From: Aquatica leii
Lineage: Eukaryota > Arthropoda > Insecta > Coleoptera > Lampyridae
DNA length: 64,000 nt
Direction of reading: 5' to 3'
NCBI GenBank assembly: GCA_035610365.1
Contig: CM069435.1
Location: 63,733,389 to 63,797,388, forward strand
Part shown: piece by piece, positions 11,884 through 22,220 of the stretch
Layout of the letters: every line of letters starts with the position of its first letter
Numbering within the stretch: the stretch's first letter is position 1
Notes under the pieces: model-generated
The model's input: the letters and a program-made list of their open reading frames with translations, nothing else
What the model was told of the DNA's origin: nothing
Database searches by the model: none
Program-made: the position numbers and the translations under genes

Positions 11884-11949
11884 CCAACTTAACATCATTA
11901 CCCGACGGTATCATTTGCTCGTATTTTTTTTAAATACGTTATGTAACTC

Positions 11950-13916
11950 TGTTTAATATTAAATTTGATCATTATTTATTTCATTTGTTCATGGATCTCT
12001 GCTTTTCAATGCTGCTATGTAATTTTTCAATACTTGGTTGTATGTTGTAAGTCTGATATTTATGTATATATATATTATTTTTACAACACGTAAATTCGTT
12101 CCGTCAACCATTATTTTATATCTAAGTTGTCACCGTCCCGGTGGTTTTTGGGGGCTGAGAGTTTTTATCCAAATATTTTTTTTTATTATTATGTTGTAAT
12201 TACGGGTGTGTTTAGCATTTCCATCGTTCATTAAACTTCTTTGTATTTTCGAATTGCGTATTTCTTGGTAACATTTTAAAAGTTTCCATTGTATTTATTG
12301 ACATTCATTTAAAATTATTTATTATCTAGTAATTGAATATCTTTTGGCGACGGATGTCTGTGTACGTGCCTTAAACCCATTAAATTTTTGAAACTTGAGA
12401 TTTGGTTCATGTTAAAAATTATTTTACTTAGAATTATTCTTTGTTCAGATGTCTCTTTGTATATTTTAAGTTTAGATTAGAGTAAGATTTATGTTTCTGA
12501 ACGCGTTTATTACTCTGTTCCCATGGACTTGCTGAGCTATCATTCTTGTTATATTTCATAATCAGAAGCAAGTGCTGATTTAGCTGTTGCGTGGGAAGAT
12601 TCGGATAAGAATTGTCACGTACCTAAATTATGTTAAGTTCTTTGTCTTAAAGTATGATGTAATTAATGTAAGGTTTTTGATTGGAGATTTTGTTTTTGAG
12701 AAGGGGCTATTTAAGCTTCATTCTTTCCAGAGGAAAGTTAAGTTCCTTTTTGGCCCTCGAAAAAAAAGGTCAATTAATATAATTTCGAATCCAATCAGAA
12801 ATTTTGTATGATTGAAATTTGTAAAACAAAGAGTTGATTTAAGTTCGGTTCAAGAAGTCAAGTGTTTTATGCGGGTAATTAACACCGAGTTTTCGGCGAC
12901 GCATTATAAATACAGGTGATGAACATTACGTTACTTAAACATTCTAATTCAAGTGGCAAATTAGAACCGCACTTGTGTGTGTTTAATTAAATAAAGGTGA
13001 ACTACGAAAATTGGTTAAAATCAAACGATTGAGGCAAGAATAAGGCCTTGAGGTGAAAAGTTCGGTAAACGAAGAATGTTAAAGTGTGGGTAATTGAACG
13101 AACAAGCGGAACATCTAAAGAATTGACGATTGTAATAATTAGTTCCGGGAAAGTTGCCGGTTGTTCTCCCAATTGAGAAAATAGTCGCTACTGCGGCCTT
13201 TATAAAGTTTTCCCGGCTAATGGTACTGTATCGACGCGTTTTACCGATACTGAACGCGTGTAACGTCTTTGACGGAGTTAAGTGAATCGATTCTGACAAT
13301 AAAGTGTTGAGTTTTTGTTGTAAACTAAGGATTAGTAGCTGTCAAACTGCAGGCATACCTGTAAGTACCTTTAACAACTTATCACCTCTTCAACTGAAGA
13401 ACTCGCCTCCAATTCGATCGTTAGAAGAACATCACGGACACCAGTTATTTTCGACGCGTACTTCTATTTGATTTTGTTTTTGGTTGATTTAAATTGTTGG
13501 TTAAAGTCAAGACGGGCGAATCGATCAGAATAGAGTCTTAGAATTCAATTATGTCTTGATTATCAAACTTTAGACCCCTCTGACTCGGTGCGCAGTCTTG
13601 ATTTATTATTTTGTTTGATGTTTTGTTGTATGCATGCTTTAGTTGTGAATTAAGTTAAGGTAGTTCTCGAGTAGCGGCATTTATCGTTTGCGGCGAGTCG
13701 TACGTACGACCAAGCGCTCTGCGGCTGATTCCCTGTGCGACTTTTAAATTTAAGATTAATTTGAATAATTTTATTAACCATCTTACTCGCTTTAAATTTT
13801 AATATACGAATTATCTCATATTCGACTTTCTCTGAATAGCCTGTTTTCATCTACGGAGTGTTCGAATTTCCGGTTTTGGCGAACATTTCACAGTGACTAA
13901 AAATTCGGTGGCGCCC
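11950..13916 (+). repeat. LTR-like or promoter-like region ending in a primer-binding-site-like motif
   Basis: No coding frame is convincing. Promoter-type signals occur in order: a TATA-like attataaatac at 12903-12913, an AATAAA at 12990-12995, and a TGGCGCCC at 13909-13916. The last matches the core of retroviral/gypsy-type primer binding sites. A consensus splice donor (aaggtaagtgag) follows near 13954. Together these would fit a long 5' LTR plus leader of a retroelement whose body is missing. A host promoter with untranslated first exon is the alternative. I found no second LTR copy in the window. Confidence 0.3.
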
Positions 13917-14238
13917 TTAACAACTCTTCCTGATTTAAGTAAACTCGGCAAAAAGGTAAGTGAGAGACAAATAATTCGACCCGCCCCTTCTCGACTAAGT
14001 TAGCTGGCAAACCACCATCCCATTGTTACCTTCTCTAAACCACCGTTTTAGAGTGTAACAAAGTTTGAAAGCGGCACCGACATTTAACAAAAATTTGAAA
14101 CAAAACGTTTAATCAGGTTTCAATTGTATAAGCTCTATAAAATAATATGTTTAGATCGAGAGATGCCATTGACGACTTGCTTATTTATGTATCTTATTTA
14201 TGAGAAAATTCTTTAATGTCAGTAATATCGCCGTCACA

Positions 14239-14364
14239 TTGTTTAGAAACCACTGGTTTAGATAGTAAATAAAGGAGATTCTGAAAGAGCTCACTTTGCA
14301 ATTGTTTAGAAACCACTAGTTTAGATAGTAAATAAAGGAGATTCTGAAAGAGCTCACTTTGCAA
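14239..14364. repeat. Direct tandem duplication, two 63-bp units
   Basis: The unit starting ttgtttagaaaccact and ending gctcactttgcaa occurs at 14239-14301 and again at 14302-14364 with a single visible difference (ctggttt against ctagttt). There is no coding potential. The near identity implies a recent duplication or slippage event. Confidence 0.95.
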
Positions 14365-15237
14365 ACAGTTTTTATTTTATCTAAAATAATTTTTTATCGA
14401 CAAATAAAGTACAAGCGTTTTAGACTTTTATTTATTACCTTTCTGTTCAGCAAGTTCATTGACAGAACGTCAGATCTACCTGTTGAAATACGATATTAAG
14501 GATTTCTATCTTATGTATAAATGCAAATATTTAGTTTATTAAGGAATAAAAACCTTTTGTTCAAGCATATCACAAATGCTATTCACAACTCAGATCATGA
14601 TGCTATAATAAAAAAAAATATGCATTTTCTTCAAAATTCTCGTTGTTTATGTATGAGTCTAAATTAAAATAAAAATAATAAATTATTCAACGTTTATGAA
14701 AATTTGATAAAAGGTAAAAATCGTAATTTATGATTTTATGCATTATTAATCATTTACGAGATATGACTTTGCAACAGACTTGCATTATCATCATTGTAAC
14801 TGATAATTTATAGAACAAAGAAGTTATTATTGTGTACAATAAATGATTAATTACACGATTGTGTGAGCCAACGAGCAACCTCATCAATTTGTAAGATGAT
14901 CAGAAATCAAGGTCCAATTACAGCACCTCATTTTTTTAAGTTTCTCGGTCATTTGCTGCAGATCATTTTTAAAAATGCGTTGTACTTGTGATAAGATTAA
15001 TATTGTCATAATTAATAAAGGTAATGTTTTAAATAAAAACGAACTTGGTGTACATCAGCTAGAAATACTGTTTTCAACCGTAACTGTTGTGATTATCAAA
15101 ATATGCATAAAAAATTTTTAAAAAATAGAAACCTAAGGTTAACTAGAGTTAAAAACAGCAAAGAAATTATTTAACGAATCATTAATTCTCTTTTCTTGAT
15201 AAATTTTTTTATAAAATAATTTTGAAGATGATTTTAT
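14365..15237. other. AT-rich sequence, nothing recognised
   Basis: No gene, RNA gene or repeat structure was identified up to the hAT target duplication. Confidence 0.4.
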
Positions 15238-15732
15238 AGTACAATCAGGTCCGCGCCTAGCACTTTTTGCGCCCTTGTGCAAATTTAAAATAAGGGCCTA
15301 AATTTGTATTACGTTGATATGTGAGTACAGATACGGGTTAAATTAGGTATTATTATCCACTATTGAAAAATAATTTAAAAAAATATTTTAATACATTTAT
15401 TTTCATTTTTATCTTTTACAAGTACAAACCATAAGCCATACAAGTATTTTTTCATTAAGGTACATAACATAATTATAAACTTATAGAAAACAAAAATACA
15501 TTTTAACAGTATCACAACTCAAAATTTTTGTATTTTAGTTTCAAATGTAATATATGATACAAAAGCACAAGAAATAAAAAAAATATTTAAAACATTGAAA
15601 ATACTCGTTTATATATCACACGACGAAACTGATCGACAAATAAAAACTAAACAATATATTATTTTAATAATGCAACATGTCACCTTTTAAAAGTTAATAT
15701 CCAGGTATTAGGTATTGTTATTAATATTTTAG

Positions 15733-15975
15733 CTAAGTGATTTGAGCTTTAAATTTTGCAAATTGTTTAAATAAATCTTCCGTGTTTAATTCTTTTAGCT
15801 GGTCGGTTTCTATTGGAATGATAGCAAGATTACCTAGTCGGTTTTGCCCCATGGTCAATCGTAAATATTTTTTTATTATTTTGAGTTTTGAAAAAGATTG
15901 TTCTGCGGTAGCAACAGAAACCGGCATTGTTAATAAAATACGAAGTATTATGCTCGTATTAGGAAAAGAATCCAC
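15733..15975 (-). pseudogene. hAT transposase C-terminal dimerisation domain
   Basis: The frame contains SIILRILLTMPVSVATAEQ followed by SFSKLKIIKKYLR and RLGNLAIIPIETDQL. This is the hAT C-terminal dimerisation region (the P-x-(S/T)-x-A-x-x-E-R/Q-x-FS-x-L pattern). It is the most downstream part of the minus-strand transposase inside the hAT element and ends with a stop shortly before the left terminus. It is open over 80 residues, so this part has decayed less than the centre. Confidence 0.85.
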
Positions 15976-16019
15976 TAAGTTGTTAATTGTTATATAATTT
16001 AAAGTTTCTTCTGGAGACG

Positions 16020-17460
16020 TAATAACTTTTTCATCAAAATTTTTGTAAATATTGCAATTCTTTAATAAGTTCCACAGCAGTTATGTTATGTCTCGTTCTT
16101 TTTGATATAATTCTAATTGTTCGTGTTCAGAATAATTTTTAAATTTATCAATATTCCATGATAACGCGAAATTATTAGAGTAAGAAGAAAGTAATTGGAA
16201 TCTCTCATCCACTGATGTTATGATTACATCTAGAGCATTGAAAAAACAATCAACTTTGAACTTTAAAGTTTCGTCGTGGATCGGTTTATCGTCACATTCA
16301 TAACCAAAATGTTTTTTTTTATTTTTCGCGGTCTTAAACCTCTTTGTTTTTTGAATTTAGGTTCTATGTCTAAGCTGGATGCTATTTCTATAGCACCAAT
16401 CAATAGATCATTAAAACCTTTATGAGAGCGATAAGCTTTCAAAAAATTATTAAAATTATTTAAATGATTACAACCCTGAGCAACATCAAAGTTAGGTTTT
16501 TGAATAATTTTACTAACAATATTAACTTTACTTAAAATATTGTACCACAATATAAGAATGCAAATAAACTCAAAATTTTGCAATTTTTTGGCCAACGATG
16601 CAGCCAAATTTTTTACGTTATTCTCAAAGTTTTATCCCCTTATTTCAAACAGAGCATCATAAACCACCCCAAGTTGATACCTTAAAGGAGTTATTGTAAC
16701 TATTCTACTAGACCATTGAGTATCCCATAAAGGTTTTCAAGTTAAATTTGTTACATTAGATAAATTAGATTTCAAAATTGACCAGCTTTTAGTAGAAGCT
16801 GAAAAAAATACAAACTGTTCTTGAACCAAAGAAAAAAAATTGATGCTCAAAGTATTCGATTTTGCGGCATCATTGACGACTAAATTTAGGGTATGATTGC
16901 AACAAAGAACAAAGAAGCGAATTAAAATCCAAATTTTTTTTGTAGACTATTATGCCTACCACATATATTTGCCCCATTGTCGTAACCCTGACCCCGCAAA
17001 TCGTGGATATTTAAGAATTCTTTCTCTAACGCCGACAAAAGAAATTTTGTCAAGCCTTCACCCGACACATCATCTATAGGACAAAATCATAAAAAATGTT
17101 CTACTATACTAATTTCCGTGCTCTTTAAATTAAGAAATCTTATACAAACTGAAATTTGTTGTTGGTGACCAGAGTCAGGAGTGCAGTCTAATAATATGGA
17201 ATCATATTTTGCCTTTTTAGTTAGTTCTAAAGTTTTGGATTTGATATTTTCACCGATCAAGTTGATTACTTAATTTTGTATTTTATCCACCAGATAGTTT
17301 TTGTGATATTTTATTTGAGAGCGTTTTGTATGTTCTGACATAATCAGGTCGAATTTGAAAATCATTTCTCTATTTCGACATGAGAATTAGCCATTCTGAC
17401 ACTAAAATCTGTGTAAGAATAAGCAAATTCTTACACGAATTTTAGTAATGTTAGTTTTTT
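16020..17460 (-). pseudogene. hAT transposase central (catalytic) region, decayed
   Basis: Reading the minus strand from about 17420 to 16020 gives fragments such as HDLRGQGYDNGAN (near 17000), the hAT motif around the second catalytic Asp. Upstream of it is a stretch like the SICIRFLNL and EHFL segments of ZMYM1-like proteins. An open segment at 16263-16607 holds part of the insertion domain. Several stops and frame changes occur. This links the N-terminal zinc-finger part to the C-terminal dimerisation domain, which shows that one gene spans 15.7-18.7 kb. Confidence 0.75.
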
Positions 17461-17761
17461 CAAAGTTGGTATCTATGCATCGTAAGTTGACGTTACATGA
17501 AAAAGAAATCAAAATTATTGGAATTTAACAATTGAGATTCAAATTTTGATGCCAAGATAAAATAAACACGTTTTATTATTTCAAATTTATTTACTTATAA
17601 AAGTATAAAGAGATAATTTCGTATGATTTTAGGTTAACACATAAATTTCAATATGTCAAAGTGTAAGTGTTGCCAATTCAATAAAATAATAAAGTTTCCC
17701 AATGTTGTTTTAAAATTAAAATTATACGAAAAATATTAATTATTGTATCAAAATAGAGAAA

Positions 17762-17903
17762 ATAGTATAAAACACACGTCATAGAATACGTTTCAATCAC
17801 TCTACCGCTTCATAAACTCGCCGCTGCGCGGCTCGTGTATGAAACCCGGTCTCGTGATTGAAGCGCGTTCATTCTGTAACTTGTGTTTTAATATACTATT
17901 CTA
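17762..17903. repeat. Palindromic MITE-like insertion in the hAT transposase gene
   Basis: The left arm (atagtataaaacacacgtc, tagaatacgtttcaatcac) pairs with the right arm (gtgattgaagcgcg, ttcattctgtaacttgtg, ttaatatactattct). The turn is GC-rich (cgccgctgcgcggctcg). It interrupts the transposase frame, which stops at 17896 and resumes only beyond about 17460. The remaining AT-rich sequence at 17460-17760 may belong to the same insertion. Confidence 0.6.
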
Positions 17904-18704
17904 TGCATTTTAAAAAGTTACCATTGTTTTTCTCAAACAACTTATTACTACTTCCACGAAAAGCTAAATTTTGCTGACCTAAAAACTGAATCACGTAGAA
18001 AACTCTTTCTGTAACAGCTTGCCAGTATTTAGTTTCTCTGTTTATTACATTTTGAATTTCAGAATCAATTATTTCATTTTTATTAAAACGGTTAGAAAGA
18101 TCTAGCAATTTTTGAACATTTTTGATATGTAACTTGCTCTTTTATGAATGTTTAAATGTTCACTTAAATGCTGCCAGTCATTGTAACCAGATTCATCACT
18201 AAGGCAAACCGATTTCAAATTGCTGTCATTAAAAATTTTACAACAGAAGCAGTAAAGTGAATTTTTTGTTTCGGAATACAACAACCAAAAACGCTCAATT
18301 TTTTCTTTGTTCGGTAAAATTCTAAAGAAGTAACTATTGGAAAACTTACGCCCCGTCTCCAACCTATCTCTCGGATAAATATCCTTTTTGTTTTGATAAT
18401 AAGCAGCGCCACGTTCTACTAATTCTTGAATATTATTAGGACGTAATTTCTTTGGCCATAGTGCAGCATCTTTCGAAAGTTGACAAATATTTTCTGTTCA
18501 CGTAATTTTTGAAGGTGTTGATTTCTCATTATCAGCGGAACTTGAAGATGTTGATGTATTGCTTTCTAGAAGATCAGTTTCTTGTCTGCTGCTGATACTT
18601 GCTTTAAGTACAGGTTCAGAATATTGGGATTCAACTGTAGTATTGTTATTAATATTTGGCAAAGTAGACACGGGTTTTGAAAAAAAAATGCGCAATTTTG
18701 ACAT
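17896..18704 (-). pseudogene. hAT transposase N-terminal part with TTF-type zinc finger
   Basis: Minus-strand frames at 18704-18498, 18362-18102 and 18108-17896 form the N-terminus. A low-complexity Ser/Thr-rich start is followed by RFWLLYSETKNSLYCFCCK and IFNDSNLKS, then GYNDWQHLSEHLNIHKRA. This is the TTF-type zinc finger (C-x-C-C with H-x3-H) of ZMYM1-like hAT transposases. KYWQAVTERVFYVIQFLGQ and NLAFRGSSNKLF then follow, as expected. A stop near 18498 and a frame change near 18105 break it. The next expected segment is lost at the palindromic insertion. Confidence 0.85.
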
Positions 18705-19196
18705 TGTTTTCCAGTTTTTCCTCTCTTTTTCTTTTATTCAGCAAATTTTGGTATCCAAACAATTTCTTCTTTTTTTTCTGACATCCTGTATACTGTATAG
18801 AAATTAATACAAATTGGCAAATTATTCATGAAAAATGGAAATGTTTCGACGTCTCAAACTCAAACTCGAGAGTATTTTCTCGACATTCCTTATTTCAAGT
18901 TATTTCAAAATTTATAAATTTTTATAAATAGTAATATAGTGCTTATCTTATTCTGTTTGAATTTACTTCAATTTACCATGATGTTTATATAATCAAATAT
19001 AAAAGGATTTTTAAGATGCAAGTGTTTGGCTTTTAATGTTTTAATAAATCTAAAATAAAAAATAAATTTTAGATGAACTCACCTTAATTCACAACACAAA
19101 ACACATCACTATAAAGTCTGTAAAACTACAAAAAACGAAAGTTGCAAAAGCAAATATCTTTTATCCTATGCACCTTTTCACTTCGCTAAGTTAATC

Positions 19197-21777
19197 ACAC
19201 TGGTCTGCAAAAAAATATTTTTTATCGATCCCTGACACTATTCCGGGCGATTCTTATGTAAAATGACGTCCTGAATCTAAATATGTCTTCCGTTTTTTTC
19301 CATCACCCACCATTTTCGAGGGAGCCCCAAATCTCTATTTTACCACTTTTCGATAATTTAATTATAATTTATATTTATCGAACGATAATAATAATTATAA
19401 TAATTATTATAATAATAAATATATGGACATGAATTTAATTTAAATGGGAAAAAGAACTATTTTAGCTATAAACAGTAATAAATAAAAAGATATTCATCGT
19501 TACTTGGTGCTTGCTTTCCTTTTATACCCTGAGGTACAGCTCTCTCGTTTCAAAAACCAGCAGTACTTCGCCAACATGCTTGCATTCCATTTCCCTGAAA
19601 ATCTCTTCTCCAGCTTGGCGATGTCTTGATGGAACCGTTCCCCGTGTTCATCCGAGACTGCTTCTAAATTTTCAGGGAAAAAGTCCAGATGCGAGTGAAG
19701 GAAGTGAACTTTAAGAGACATGTTACATCTTATGTCCTTGTACGCTAAAAGCAGTTCCTCGACGTGCGCGACATAATTTTCACTTTTGTGGTTACCCAGG
19801 AAGTTCTTATAAACGTTTTGAAATGCAAGCCAAGCTCGTTTTTCTTTTCGATTTAGGTGTTCAATAAACATGGAATCTTGGAAGAGTTGTCTAATCTGGG
19901 GACCAAAAAAACGCTTTCTTTGATTTTAGCTTCGCTAAGACGAGAAAATTTAGTTTTCAAAAATTGAAATGCGCCACCTGTCTTGTCTACTGCTTTCACA
20001 AACTGCTGGATCAATCCAAGTTTGATGTGTAAAGGTAGTAAGTAAATATTTTCCTTCGGAATCAAAGGATTGCGAGCGACATTTTTCTAACCAGGAATAA
20101 GATTTTCTTGCAGACGCCAGTCCCGTACGATGTAATGTTTATCTCGGGCTCGGCTATCCCATTCACAAAGGAAGCAGCAATATTTTGTGAATCCTGATTG
20201 CAGGCCCTTGAGTAAAGCAACAACTTTTAAGTCAGCGCAAAGTTTCCACTTATAATCATGATAACTAATTTTATCAAGGATTCTGAAGATGTTTTCGTAC
20301 GTTTCCTTCATATCAACAGAGTATGCAATTGGAACTGATGGGAAGTCATTCCCATTTGCCAACAGGACAACTTTTAAGCTTGTTTTTGATGAGTCTATAA
20401 ACAGTCTCCATTTGTCTGGGTCACATGGCATCTGTAGCTCTGTCATCAATAAATTTGCATTAGGGCAGAACACTAAACCTTTATCTTCTGAGAAAAGACA
20501 TTTCAGGGTTGCTTGTCTGGTCCTGTAAGAATTTTTATTCCCTTTTCTAAGAGATTCCACTGTTGAAGTCGCGGTCCGAGGAGCTGAGATTTAGTCTTGG
20601 GTAACTGCAAATCCCTGACAAGATCATTTAATTCCGATTGAGTGAGGAGGTGAAGTTGCCGAGAAACTAAATCTGTGGAATACTCTTCATCATCATTGAA
20701 CGTATCATTTGAAGCCCCAGGTTGTGGCTCAGAGTCTTTTAAATCAATTTCCGGCTCTAGAGTATAAGTGTTTGGGGGCTCCGGGATTGGCAAAGTATCG
20801 TTATGAAGAACAGGTCTTAGAGCTGACGGAATATTGGAATACTGAATTGTATGCTTACTTTTTCTCGAAAACCCGACGGTGGAAGTCATACAAAAGTAAC
20901 AATCTGTAAGATGACAGCGAGGTTCACGCCAAACCATGGGCACAGCAAATGGCATTGATTTACGGATACCTTTGAGCCATTTGGTCAAACTGCTGTAACA
21001 ATTCGTACAGCAAACTGATGGAGCCCAAGTCTTGTCCTGATCGCCAACTTGACAATCAAAATACAATTTATAAACTGTTTTAACAAGCGGAGAAAGGGGT
21101 TTTCGTTGCGCTTTTAAAGTTAATTCCCCGCAGACATAGCAGAAGCTATCGGAATGATTTTTACACTCGCCTGGCATAATTAAACAGTAATTCAACGCCC
21201 GACATTAACCACAAATCACACTTAGTCACTTGAGAAAATCCAGAGTAAAAGTAGTTTTACTGTTTTACACAAAGGAACAAAAATGAACACAAAATCCAGC
21301 ACGTTTAAAACGTCGACAAGAGAACTCTGCAACAGCTACAGATGTACTGATCGAAGCAGTTAAGCAAACAATGTAATATACTAGAATGAGAAGAGTAATG
21401 CAAGTTCAAGCATGTCGAAAATTCCTGTTCAAACCTGCATGTGGTATTGAGATCGCCAGCGTCGTGCAGTGAATCTTCCTAACTGTTTATTGATATTTTT
21501 TTACTGTTCTTATATATTTGTATTTTATTGTTGTTTCTATATACATTTTATAGCAACACTTTTGCCATATACTTTGGTATAAATTTTATTACCTGCTTTG
21601 GGATGTTTAACGGCTATAAGTTAAAAATCTAAAAAAAAATGCATAAAATAAAAATGGGGTCCGCCCAAAATAGGTGGGTGATGGGTAAAAACGGAGCTCA
21701 TTTTTGGATTCAGGAGGTCATTTTACATAAGAATCGTCAAGAATGGTACCAGGGCCGATTTTCATGCAGACCAGTGT
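19197..21777 (-). mobile_element. DNA transposon with about 135-bp terminal inverted repeats, nested in the hAT element
   Basis: The left end acactggtctgcaaaaaa and the right end, in reverse complement acactggtctgcatgaaaat, begin inverted repeats of roughly 135 bp. Shared inner blocks are gattcttatgtaaaatgac, tcctgaatc and catcaccca. One gene fills the element on the minus strand. The target duplication is not clear: the flanks read ttaatc on the left and tatcga on the right. A truncated second copy of the left end lies at about 37442-37788. I recall similar predicted proteins in many invertebrate genomes but no superfamily name for them. Confidence 0.85.
19500..21195 (-). pseudogene. Transposase-like gene of the nested TIR element, family not named
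   Basis: Translation begins at 21195. The N-terminus is rich in cysteine pairs (CKNH, CYVCG, CCTNC, CHLTDCYFC), suggesting a zinc-binding DNA-recognition module over the first about 110 residues. An acidic linker follows. A central block contains KWRLFIDSSKTSLK, WKLCADLKVVALL, CCFLCEWDSRARDKHY and LPLHIKLGLIQQFVKA. The C-terminus contains LHSHLDFFPENLEAV and SDEHGERFHQDIAKLE. The Asp of FIDSS, the Asp of CADLK and the Glu of HGERF are spaced like a DDE triad (inference). About 560 codons are interrupted only by a frame change near 20540, an in-frame TAG at 20087-20089 and a frame change near 19905, so it is a young copy. Confidence 0.75.
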
Positions 21778-22220
21778 TATCGATTGGGCATCAAGCAACA
21801 AATGAAATCGCGACTGATGCAGCGCTTAAATATATAAAGTTTCGTACATTGCAAGCTCAGACAGGAAAAAAACGCTTGTTCGCTCGTTGCAAGCCAAATT
21901 TCAAGCTCAAACAAACTGAATAAAATCAGATTTGTTTGAGTTCACACAATTCATGTTATCATGTTACGTATTACGTATTCAATCGAATAAATGCTATTAT
22001 TGCATACTCTCATTTGGAAAATATATTATTTTCGAGAAGTAATTCGGTTCTCTCGTCTCAAAGAGTAAAAATAAAAAAATTAATAAAAACAACGTAATAG
22101 CTGGCAACTCCTTACTGGTTTTTTTATCATTATAAATTTTGTTTTGACAATGTTGTTTGTTGCTTTATCTTTTTTTACTTTTGACTTTGCCCTTATGTAC
22201 GGCGCGGGACTGAGTACAAT

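Larger units (their letters stand above)
15238..22220. mobile_element. hAT transposon with 8-bp target duplication, carrying nested insertions
   Basis: The element runs 15246-22212. It begins CAGGTCCGCGCC and ends, in reverse complement, CAGTCCCGCGCC (10 of 12 matching). It is flanked on both sides by the identical 8-mer agtacaat (15238-15245 and 22213-22220). CAG termini and an 8-bp duplication are diagnostic of hAT. Inside, on the minus strand, lies a ZMYM1-like hAT transposase gene in pieces. A separate TIR transposon (19197-21777) and a palindromic MITE-like block (about 17762-17903) are inserted in it. Without the 2.58-kb insertion the hAT is about 4.4 kb. The transposase is broken. Confidence 0.92.

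Noticed and set aside
16897..17079. Plus-strand open frame inside the hAT element
   Set aside because: It is antisense to the GQGYDNGAN segment of the transposase.
20709..20909. Plus-strand open frame in the TIR transposon
   Set aside because: Antisense shadow of the transposase-like gene, which has clear family motifs on the minus strand.
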